Virus record (IMG/VR): IMGVR_UViG_3300027976_001356
Span: 1 to 35,803 of that record
DNA from: a virus
DNA: 35,803 nucleotides
Reading direction: 5' to 3' (one strand)
In this document: positions 1 to 7,578 of the stretch, piece by piece
Layout: each line of letters opens with the position of its first letter
How positions within the stretch are numbered: the first letter of the stretch is position 1
Position numbers and translations under genes: made by a program
Notes under the pieces: generated by a model
Databases searched by the model: none
What the model was told of the DNA's origin: nothing
Seen by the model: only the letters and a program-made list of their open reading frames with translations

Positions 1-2
1 TG

Positions 3-194
3 TTCAACCAGCGTCGAATAAGTCTAGAGCAGAAACACTCATTATTACCTAGACGATGTTATCTAAGTGGCAAGCAGCTTTGGTTTAAGCGATGCGAAGT
101 AGTGCATTGTATGATTACAGGTGCTGGCGAACCACTGTTTGAAACATATTGGTGCGATCCTAAAGAATTCTTGTTGCACGAATTAAAGAGATAA
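3..194 (+). CDS. 3' end of an unknown conserved phage protein (5' truncated)
   Basis: An open frame enters from the left edge and stops at 192-194, leaving 63 C-terminal residues. The fragment is rich in Trp, Cys and Arg (for example RRCYLSGKQLWFKRCEVVHC and YWCDPKEFLLHELKR). No start codon lies inside the window, so the gene begins upstream. The stop is followed at once by a strong palindromic terminator, which supports this being the last gene of a plus-strand unit. I do not recognise the function. The three to four cysteines could suggest metal binding, but no standard spacing is visible. Confidence 0.6.
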   Translation, partial: FNQRRISLEQKHSLLPRRCYLSGKQLWFKRCEVVHCMITGAGEPLFETYWCDPKEFLLHELKR

Positions 195-218
195 AAAAAG
201 GACCTTAAGGTCCTTTTT
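195..218. terminator. Bidirectional intrinsic terminator between convergent genes
   Basis: A perfect palindrome: five A, the stem GGACC, the loop TTAA, GGTCC, then five T. The A and T tracts make it a rho-independent terminator in both directions. It sits between the plus-strand gene ending at 194 and the minus-strand gene ending at 234, so it can end both transcripts. Confidence 0.85.
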
Positions 219-233
219 CAATGAGTAAACAAA

Positions 234-542
234 TTACTTTGTTTTTTTAGTCTTAACTGCTTTAATTGCAGGTGGTTTTTTAACAGCAGTTTTCTTAGCA
301 GGTTTTGTTTCTGCAACTTTAGGAGCACGTGGTTTGCGAGGCTTTTTTTCTGCTACAGGAGTAGTAGATACTGCAAAATCTATTGGCTCTAAATCTAATG
401 CTACTGAAACTGGATCAACTTTAGATTCAGTTACTGGTTGAACAACTTCGCTTTCAAGACTAGGTGCATCAATTTTATATAGCACTTCTACTGGGGGCAC
501 TTTTTCTTTTCCTAAAAAAAGTTCTTTTAAAAATTTTAACAT
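234..542 (-). CDS. Small Lys/Pro-rich basic protein, unknown function
   Basis: A 102-aa protein with two halves. Residues 1-60 are mixed and mildly acidic, opening with the amphipathic MLKFLKELFLGKEK. Residues 64-102 are a low-complexity basic tail of Lys, Pro, Ala and Thr (KKPRKPRAPK, AKKTAVKKPP, KAVKTKKTK), resembling histone H1-type tails. Such tails usually bind nucleic acid by charge; that role here is inference. The start is ATG with an AAGGA ribosome site just upstream on the minus strand (region 543-560). It is one of only two minus-strand genes, so it is transcribed separately from the fibre operon it faces away from. I recognise no family. Confidence 0.65.
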   Translation of the reverse strand: MLKFLKELFLGKEKVPPVEVLYKIDAPSLESEVVQPVTESKVDPVSVALDLEPIDFAVSTTPVAEKKPRKPRAPKVAETKPAKKTAVKKPPAIKAVKTKKTK

Positions 543-574
543 GTTAATTCCTTATAATTAAAAAGATGAAATAT

Positions 575-604
575 TTACCTATAATATAATGTAGTTATAG
601 GTAA
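575..604. repeat. Perfect inverted repeat in the divergent intergenic region
   Basis: TTACCTATAA at 575-584 and its exact reverse complement TTATAGGTAA at 595-604 are separated by 10 nt. There is no T tract, so it is not an obvious terminator. It lies between the divergent genes starting at 542 (minus) and 726 (plus), where a repressor operator or an mRNA 5' hairpin would be expected. Function unknown. Confidence 0.5.
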
Positions 605-644
605 TATGGGCAGTTAACTAAGTTTTCATTATTGCCAAACTCTA

Positions 645-704
645 AATAAATACTATTATAGAAAATTTATGCTACAAAAGTGGCAATTTTACCTAGAATA
701 AATA
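645..704 (+). promoter_or_regulatory. Late-promoter-like octamers upstream of the fibre operon
   Basis: The octamer AATAAATA occurs twice, at 645-652 and 697-704, each differing from the T4 late core TATAAATA by one base. The second is 21 nt before the ATG at 726, the same gap as the CATAAATA/ATG pair at 23084-23113. A TATAAT hexamer at 708-713 overlaps the expected start region but has no -35 partner. An AGAGGA ribosome site at 716-721 fits translation from 726. Late transcription would suit the virion genes downstream. Confidence 0.5.
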
Positions 705-725
705 TGGTATAATGCAGAGGAAACC

Positions 726-3700
726 ATGGCTAATCAACAACTAATTAATATCGGAAGTCAACCAAACGACGGAACAGGCGACAGTATATATGTCGCAATG
801 CAAAAAATTAATTCTAATTTTAATGACATTTACACACTGTTGGGATTTGGTGCAGGATTTACATTCCTAAGAATGAAAGAGGCGCCTGCAGGACCTATGG
901 TACCTGCAGCACTTTTACAAGTCAATTCAACAGGTAACAAATTTGAATACAAAACGCTTGTTGCCGGAACTGGAATGCAGATTCTATCAACAGGATCTTC
1001 AATTGTAATTACTAATACAAGTTCAAATTTAAAGTCAGATCGAAATCCTACTCTAGCAGCAGACTTACAAGGTCAAAATGCTTTCAGTCTAGTTAACATG
1101 GATAATCAAGGGCCGCATGCTGACTGGGATGCTGTTAGTAGAAAGTGGGTATATGAAAACTTTATTAACAGAGACGGTGTTACAAAATACGATAGCACAA
1201 GTAGTTTAGAATTTTTCTACGGAGGATTAAGTACTATTAGAGGTAATGTTTCTTTATTACCTCTTCCTACAAATCCTCAACATATTGTTAATAAAGATTA
1301 CGTCGATAACCTAGTTGATCGCAGCGGTTATGCTAGTAAAACCAACTTCTATGTTGCAATGGACGGCGATGATGCAAGATTTGATTTACCTAGTAACAAA
1401 AGAGGTCGTGCGTTTGCTTATGCATTTAAAACTGTAAACCGTGCTGCTCGTGCTGCTGACCAATACATTAATGGCGGTGCAGTTACATTAGGACCATACC
1501 AAAAAACTATAACTCATGCCGAGGGTACATTTAAATCAGTTGTAACAGAAGTTACTACTAGCAGTGTATTAAGCCCTAACCTATTTGGTATTCGACTTAG
1601 AGTTGACTTAGATCCAAGTTCTGCAAATATTGGTACAGATCCGTTCATTAACAAAAGTATTTTTCCAGGAAACTACCTTGTTGGTGCAAGCAGTGAAGCA
1701 GTTGGTAGAATTGAAGCAATCGAATTAGACGACATCAATGGTTACGAATACTATCACGTTGCTCCGCATGATTATGCAGCACCATACAATGTTTCAATAA
1801 CTCCGGGAGATTGGGAAAATACAACTGCTACTGTATTCACTCTAGGTGTAAGCGAGTGTATTGATATTCCAGATTTTTGGGTAGGTCAGAAATATGTTGT
1901 AACAAATGTTTCTTATAATATAATTTCATACGGTATTATTACAGATCTAACAACAACATATGATTATCAAGGTAATGCTTGCGATACTATTACTGTTGAT
2001 TTTAGAAACGGTGTAGCATTAACTAGCGGTGTTACAATTGACGCTAACAAGTGGCATGTATATGCAGATGATTATGTGTTAAGTGAAGAACTAATTTGGG
2101 GTCAGAGACAGAACTTAAATCAGTGTACTATTATGATTGAGTCTGGTCAGCACGAAGATCAATATCCTATTAAAGTTCCAGAAAACTGTTCCATTCGTGG
2201 TGATGAATTTAGACGTAGTGTTATTAAACCTGCGCCATTGCAAGGAACTCGTTATCCAGGTGTTAGTAGTTCTAAATGGTCAAATACCTACTTTTATCGT
2301 GATGCACAAATTGATGGCATAGTAGTTACTCAGTTTAATACAGGAACAGATTATGCTTCGGCAGTTTCGATAACTGCTGATTCTATTAACAACGATCCTA
2401 TCACTGATACAGTAACATTTACTTTAGCATCGGGCGTTGCTGACAGCAGTTGGATTGGTAAGATTTTTAAAACTAGCGGAAGTGCTGATGCTCAAGGCGA
2501 AGTTCGATCAGTTAACAACGATACTTTTGAAGTATCTCTTGCACAAAATACTGTTGATTATCAGAAAGAAATAAACGATTACACTGTGAGCGTTGATTCA
2601 ATTGCATCAGGTGATTGGCATGTGTACGAACCATATCGTTATGGCTACCACTATTTAAGAGACGAAAGTCGTCCGTTAAATGTGTTAAACACTGTTACTA
2701 ACTTAGGCGGACACAACTTTGCAGCATTGTCTTTAGAAGAAAACAAAGAATTTATTCAAGAAGAGTGTATTGCATATTTAACAGCAACTTTTCCAAGTTT
2801 ATCATACGATCAAGATAAGTGTTATCGTGATGTAGGTATAATTGTTGATGCATTAATTTACGACATGCGCCAGAGCGGATGGACATGGTCAGTTAATGCT
2901 GCTGATAGTTATAGAAATGTTGCAGTAGTTAAGACAGCACAACTTACAGAAACGATTGCTGCAATTGAACATATATGGACTGTCGGTGTACAGGTTATTA
3001 TAAATCAGCCATCATTACCAGTACTTAACACTAATGGAATAGATCAGACTATTGAAGAACTTAGGGTTCCGGAAGCCAGTTCAGGCGCTGTCTTAAAAGA
3101 CTTGATTAACATGATGAAGGGTATTATTAATAATGATCCCGCATACAACCCGCCTAAGTATAACGACCAAATAGACGTATTCTTAATGAATGACGCTACC
3201 ATCAATCGTTATATCAGTGCTCAAGGCCATGGCGGCTTTATGAAAGTTTTAGATCCAGACGGTCAAATACTTGCTAAGTCCCCGTACACTCAAACTGCAT
3301 CAAGTTTCTCTAAGAGTAAAAATAGACAAGTGTTTAGCGGTGGTATGTTTATCGACGGTTTTGCAGGTAATACAGTTGCACAACCTGCATCAATAACAAA
3401 CGATTCAGAAGGTTACCCAGTTAAAATTAATATTACGGCAACCGGCGGGCTAGGTCGTCCTAGCATTGTACCAGGTGCAGGGTATATTAAACCACAGACT
3501 CCATGTTTCTTTGTACACGAAGGTACAACATATGAAGTAAGTTTTATCGGAAATTATGACCCGACATTTGGTACTGGCATTATTAACTTAAACCCACTAC
3601 GTGCAGGCGGTATAAGCGGTATTACTAATGCCGCAGGTTCTGGATTTAGAACAGGCGCTACTAGAACTATTCCTGTAAGATTTGGCAATCCGACAAGAGT

Positions 3701-6700
3701 AGGTGGCTTGAAGGCAACAGGTACTGCAACTATTAACAGTTCAGGTGCAGTTACCGGGCTTACTGTAGAGTTTCCAGGTAGTGGTTACGAAAATGGTGTT
3801 ACTGCATTTGCAGACTCAGATGGTCCAAAGATTGTTATTGGTAGTGCTCGTATAAGTTGGACATTAGGAACAACTGGCAATATTACTGCATACACTATTA
3901 TTGATGGTGGTGAAGGATATGCTGTCGGTACTGTTATTAATTTCTCAACTACTAGCGATACGGCGACTGCAACAGTTGCTACTGTAGATGCTAACGGTGC
4001 TATTACCAGTATTACTATTAGCAATGACGGCAGCGGATATGCTACTGATCCTTTTGTAACTTTCGGAACTGCACAAAACTATACTATCACAGTTAAGCCT
4101 GGTTTTAATGTAACTGCTGCGCATCCATTGCCTAGTGAAATTACATTAATTACTGCTGGTAACCGTTCTATGTTGGCAAACGACTTTACACAGATGAACG
4201 ATTTAGGATACGGTATTTTCTCAACCAACGGCGGTTTAGTTGAAAACGTTTCCATGTTTACTTACTATTGCTACAGTGCGTACTATTCATCAAATGGCGG
4301 CCAGTGTCGTTCTATTGGAGGATCAACTTCATACGGTCTTAATGGATTAAAAGCAGAAGGTAGCGATCCGTTAGAAGTTCCGGTATCAGTTAAAAACAAA
4401 TATGCAATGACACAAATTGCGTCAGTTGTTTCAACAGGAAAGTATACAAACAGAGCAGGCGATTTTACAATTTATATCGATGGGTTAGATTATCCTCCGT
4501 TACCACAAAGTCAATTGGAAATTAACCACAATGGTGAAGTAACGTTATACAACGTCAAAAGTGCAACACAAGATGCTGACGACGAAACAATTTACAGTCT
4601 GTCAATTGATAACGGACAAGGTGAAGGGTTAACATTAGCAGTTGCAGATAATGCCGAAGTTACTGTTCGTGTTTATTACAATCTAAGTTTGTTAGATTTA
4701 AATGCAGAAACTCTAAGTCGTCCAAGTACTGTATTGACATTTGACGAAGATCCTAGTAATGTATACAGAATTTTAAGTTATACAGACCAAGGTGCAGATA
4801 CTGCTCTTGCAGAAGGCGAAGCACCGTATAACTATATTCCAATGACTCCTTATATCGATGGCAGCGGACGATATGCACAAGGCTTGGGACAAATTACTAT
4901 TACCGGCGGTGGCAGCGGATATACTCCGAGCAGTACAGTAGCCGCTGTAATTCCTGCTCCAAGTGTTGCAGGTTCTGCAACAGTTAGCGGTACGCAAACT
5001 GACACTGACTTAGTGACAATTTCTGGTGCTGCTAATACCATAATGATTGGTAGTCAGGTTAAGGTAGGCGGAGTTGATCCTGCAGGCGGTCCTACATATG
5101 TTATTTGGGTAAATGCTGCACAGACACAAATTAGAGTAAGTACTATTAACAATTGGGCTAGCGGTGCTAGTCTAACATTCCCAGGTGTGCAAGCAGTTGG
5201 ATACGGTGTAACTAATGCATCTGGTGTTATTACTAGTTTAGTTCTTACTACAAACGGTGCAGGTTATGCGGCTACTACTGTAAGAAACATTACGTTTGCT
5301 AGCGGTGCTGCAACTGCTACTGCTTATGCAGACGGTATTGCTGGTACAAAATGGATTAAAATTGCAGAAATTGACCCTACTGATGAGGCTAGGATTGATT
5401 CCGGATTAACAGCAAGTACTCCTTATTACTATTACTTTGGTTTCGAAGGCGACATTTATAAGATTTTAGATTATAAGAGTGCAATCGAAACTGGTAACGT
5501 ATGGGGAGAAGTACAAGTTGAGCGTGCTAGTGATAGCGCAGCATTACAAATCCAGATCCTATCAGCAAGTTTGCAAGCAGGTATTACATCAAACCAAGAT
5601 GGTAGTGTAACATCACGTATTTCAACAATGCGTGTAACAGGACACGACATGCTGAACGTTGGTACTGGCGGATATGCTGACAGTAAGTATCCTAATGATT
5701 TATATGGTCCTCCAAATAATCCACCAGATACTGCATTAGAAGTTCAAGAAGTCGGAAAAGGTCGTGTATATTATACAACAACTGATCAAGACGGTAACTT
5801 CAAAGTTGGTAAGTATTTCTCCGTTGATCAAGGTAGGGGTACAGTAAGTATTAGTGCTCCGATCAGTTTAACAAATGTTGACGGTATTAGTTTCAAACGT
5901 GGCCAAACTTTAGTACAGGTATTCAGTGTCGACGGCACAATGGGTGGCAACAGCAATAACAGTGTACCAACAGAACGTGCAGTACAAAGTTATGTAAACA
6001 ATCGTTTAGGCTTAAACAGAAACAATACCACAGCAGGCGTTGTTCCTATTGGTAGCGGGTTCTTAGACTTGGGTGGCGTTCAGGAAATGGATGCTAACAT
6101 CAAGATGGGTGCAAATAGAATCACCGGAATGGCTGATCCTATAAACGACCAAGACGCTGTTACTAAGAAGTATGTTCAAGATACTTATGTAAACACCAGC
6201 GGCGATACAATGGTTGGTCCATTGTATACTAGAATAATGCAGCCTACTGCTGATAACACCTATTTCTTAGGTACAGCAAGTGCTAGGTACAGCGTTGTAA
6301 ATGCAGTTACAATAAACGGTACTACAGTAAATGCAGTTACAATAAACGGTACTACAGTAAATGCCAATAACTTTAACGGAACTGCTACAAGAGTATCAAA
6401 CAATTTAAGTTTAGGTGTATCAGGAACCGGTCTAAGCGGAAGTGCTACATTTGATGGTGCATCTGCACAGACATTTACTGTTACTAGTAATGCTACTAAT
6501 GCAAACACAGCAAATACAATTGTTGCAAGAGATGCTAGTGGTAATTTTGCTGCTGGTACCATTACATTAAACAGTATTACTAAGAGTGGTACTAACGGCG
6601 CTGGCGACATAGGTCAAACTGATAATAGATTTGCTACCGTGTACGCTACAACATTTAGTGGAGTTGCTGTTACTGCTAGATACGCTGACTTGGCAGAAAA

Positions 6701-7055
6701 ATATTTACCAGATGCAAAAATGACTCAAAGTACTGTTGTAGTATTTGGTGGTGAAAAAGAAATAACTAAATCATCCGGCTACATGGATCGTAGGGTAGCA
6801 GGTGTTATTTCTACAGATCCTGCTTACAAAATGAACAGTGAACAAGAGGGCGGAGTTTACGTTGCTCTACAAGGTCGTGTACCGTGTCGTGTAGTTGGCA
6901 AGATTAGAAAAGGTGATATGCTTGTTACTAGTGAAGTACACGGTGTTGCTACAGCATCTGATAATCCAGTAATGGGGTCCGTAATAGGCAAAGCATTAGA
7001 AAATTATGATAGCCAACATGTTGGTATTATTGAAGTTGTAGTAGGGAGAATTTAA
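726..7055 (+). CDS. Giant virion fibre/adhesin protein with beta-helix and C-terminal chaperone-like domain
   Basis: A 2109-aa structural protein, probably a tail fibre or baseplate-anchored adhesin. Residues 1-40 carry the module NIGSQPNDGTGDS...KINSNF, shared with the next gene and likely an anchor. Near residue 470 a pectate-lyase-like beta-helix begins (GQHEDQYPIKVPENCSIRGD). A helical insert follows at about 665-900 (EENKEFIQEECIAYL). Strand repeats ending in G-x-GY occur near 1018, 1061, 1101, 1394 and 1511. A second beta-helix-like stretch is near 1150-1210. Fibre-type repeats (NRITGMADPINDQDAVTKKY) occupy about 1690-1835. Residues 1986-2109 form the YADLAEKY domain, which resembles intramolecular-chaperone tail domains of other fibres and recurs in the protein at 10300-12606. 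It has an AGAGGA ribosome site. Fibre class is confident; receptor and exact virion position are unknown. Confidence 0.85.
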   Translation: MANQQLINIGSQPNDGTGDSIYVAMQKINSNFNDIYTLLGFGAGFTFLRMKEAPAGPMVPAALLQVNSTGNKFEYKTLVAGTGMQILSTGSSIVITNTSSNLKSDRNPTLAADLQGQNAFSLVNMDNQGPHADWDAVSRKWVYENFINRDGVTKYDSTSSLEFFYGGLSTIRGNVSLLPLPTNPQHIVNKDYVDNLVDRSGYASKTNFYVAMDGDDARFDLPSNKRGRAFAYAFKTVNRAARAADQYINGGAVTLGPYQKTITHAEGTFKSVVTEVTTSSVLSPNLFGIRLRVDLDPSSANIGTDPFINKSIFPGNYLVGASSEAVGRIEAIELDDINGYEYYHVAPHDYAAPYNVSITPGDWENTTATVFTLGVSECIDIPDFWVGQKYVVTNVSYNIISYGIITDLTTTYDYQGNACDTITVDFRNGVALTSGVTIDANKWHVYADDYVLSEELIWGQRQNLNQCTIMIESGQHEDQYPIKVPENCSIRGDEFRRSVIKPAPLQGTRYPGVSSSKWSNTYFYRDAQIDGIVVTQFNTGTDYASAVSITADSINNDPITDTVTFTLASGVADSSWIGKIFKTSGSADAQGEVRSVNNDTFEVSLAQNTVDYQKEINDYTVSVDSIASGDWHVYEPYRYGYHYLRDESRPLNVLNTVTNLGGHNFAALSLEENKEFIQEECIAYLTATFPSLSYDQDKCYRDVGIIVDALIYDMRQSGWTWSVNAADSYRNVAVVKTAQLTETIAAIEHIWTVGVQVIINQPSLPVLNTNGIDQTIEELRVPEASSGAVLKDLINMMKGIINNDPAYNPPKYNDQIDVFLMNDATINRYISAQGHGGFMKVLDPDGQILAKSPYTQTASSFSKSKNRQVFSGGMFIDGFAGNTVAQPASITNDSEGYPVKINITATGGLGRPSIVPGAGYIKPQTPCFFVHEGTTYEVSFIGNYDPTFGTGIINLNPLRAGGISGITNAAGSGFRTGATRTIPVRFGNPTRVGGLKATGTATINSSGAVTGLTVEFPGSGYENGVTAFADSDGPKIVIGSARISWTLGTTGNITAYTIIDGGEGYAVGTVINFSTTSDTATATVATVDANGAITSITISNDGSGYATDPFVTFGTAQNYTITVKPGFNVTAAHPLPSEITLITAGNRSMLANDFTQMNDLGYGIFSTNGGLVENVSMFTYYCYSAYYSSNGGQCRSIGGSTSYGLNGLKAEGSDPLEVPVSVKNKYAMTQIASVVSTGKYTNRAGDFTIYIDGLDYPPLPQSQLEINHNGEVTLYNVKSATQDADDETIYSLSIDNGQGEGLTLAVADNAEVTVRVYYNLSLLDLNAETLSRPSTVLTFDEDPSNVYRILSYTDQGADTALAEGEAPYNYIPMTPYIDGSGRYAQGLGQITITGGGSGYTPSSTVAAVIPAPSVAGSATVSGTQTDTDLVTISGAANTIMIGSQVKVGGVDPAGGPTYVIWVNAAQTQIRVSTINNWASGASLTFPGVQAVGYGVTNASGVITSLVLTTNGAGYAATTVRNITFASGAATATAYADGIAGTKWIKIAEIDPTDEARIDSGLTASTPYYYYFGFEGDIYKILDYKSAIETGNVWGEVQVERASDSAALQIQILSASLQAGITSNQDGSVTSRISTMRVTGHDMLNVGTGGYADSKYPNDLYGPPNNPPDTALEVQEVGKGRVYYTTTDQDGNFKVGKYFSVDQGRGTVSISAPISLTNVDGISFKRGQTLVQVFSVDGTMGGNSNNSVPTERAVQSYVNNRLGLNRNNTTAGVVPIGSGFLDLGGVQEMDANIKMGANRITGMADPINDQDAVTKKYVQDTYVNTSGDTMVGPLYTRIMQPTADNTYFLGTASARYSVVNAVTINGTTVNAVTINGTTVNANNFNGTATRVSNNLSLGVSGTGLSGSATFDGASAQTFTVTSNATNANTANTIVARDASGNFAAGTITLNSITKSGTNGAGDIGQTDNRFATVYATTFSGVAVTARYADLAEKYLPDAKMTQSTVVVFGGEKEITKSSGYMDRRVAGVISTDPAYKMNSEQEGGVYVALQGRVPCRVVGKIRKGDMLVTSEVHGVATASDNPVMGSVIGKALENYDSQHVGIIEVVVGRI
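6301..6360 (+). repeat. Exact 30-bp tandem duplication inside the fibre gene
   Basis: The 30-bp unit at 6301-6330 is repeated without a mismatch at 6331-6360, encoding two copies of the decapeptide NAVTINGTTV (frame offset by one residue). Four matching bases flank it on either side. Perfect identity at the DNA level points to a recent duplication, just before the C-terminal chaperone-like domain. Confidence 0.9.
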
Positions 7056-7576
7056 TGGCATTTTTATATATTAACACTGGTACAAGTTCGAACAAAGGAG
7101 ACGGTGATACTCTGCGAACTGCTTTCCATAAGATTAACACTAACTTTAGTCAGATAGGAAACGAAACTACTTCGACAGTTACTATTACTGATAATAGTGA
7201 TGTTGCAGTAGTTGATATTAAAGTATATCAAGGAAGTTTTGAGTTACCAGTAAGTCCTGCTACACATGCTCCGTTGTTTAGTTTTGATACTGCAATTCAT
7301 AGAAGCGCAAGCATTGATATATACGCAGAAGATACTATTGCAGGAACACAAGATTCCGGTAGTAGTTACATGGTAACATGGAATAGTACAACTAGTCATG
7401 TGCTAGGAACAGGCATCGTAAGCCTAAGTCAAAATGGAACTACTAGAAATGCATTGTGGGATTTAGATACTGATATAGTAGACAATGATTTAAGAGTATT
7501 AGCAAACAATGTATCTGGTACTACAACTAGTAATGTTATTTCGTGGAAAGCAAAAGTAAGTTTATTTAGGTTATAA
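7055..7576 (+). CDS. Small virion protein sharing the fibre N-terminal module
   Basis: A 173-aa protein whose ATG overlaps the stop of the giant fibre gene by one base (TAATG), so the two are co-transcribed and probably translationally coupled. Residues 1-35 (NTGTSSNKGDGDTLRTAF, KINTNF) match the N-terminal module of the giant fibre, suggesting both attach to the same virion site. The rest is a beta-rich, Ser/Thr-rich domain without cysteine that ends in a hydrophobic strand (NVISWKAKVSLFRL). It could be a short fibre, a fibre cap or a connector. The family is seen as a structural accessory in T4-like phages only by resemblance; no enzymatic motif is present. Confidence 0.65.
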   Translation: MAFLYINTGTSSNKGDGDTLRTAFHKINTNFSQIGNETTSTVTITDNSDVAVVDIKVYQGSFELPVSPATHAPLFSFDTAIHRSASIDIYAEDTIAGTQDSGSSYMVTWNSTTSHVLGTGIVSLSQNGTTRNALWDLDTDIVDNDLRVLANNVSGTTTSNVISWKAKVSLFRL

Positions 7577-7578
7577 AA

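Noticed and set aside
708-713. TATAAT before the giant fibre gene as a sigma70 promoter
   Set aside because: No -35 element 16-18 bases upstream. The late-type octamer at 697-704 is the better candidate.
543-725. tRNA or small RNA in the largest intergenic region
   Set aside because: The only structure is a 10-base inverted repeat; no cloverleaf arms or CCA are present. Other gaps (23001-23112, 27367-27428, 32187-32260) also hold no tRNA.
6260-6610. 116-aa minus-strand frame inside the giant fibre gene
   Set aside because: It mirrors the repeat-rich coding strand, has low-complexity Val/Pro/Ala content and no ribosome site.
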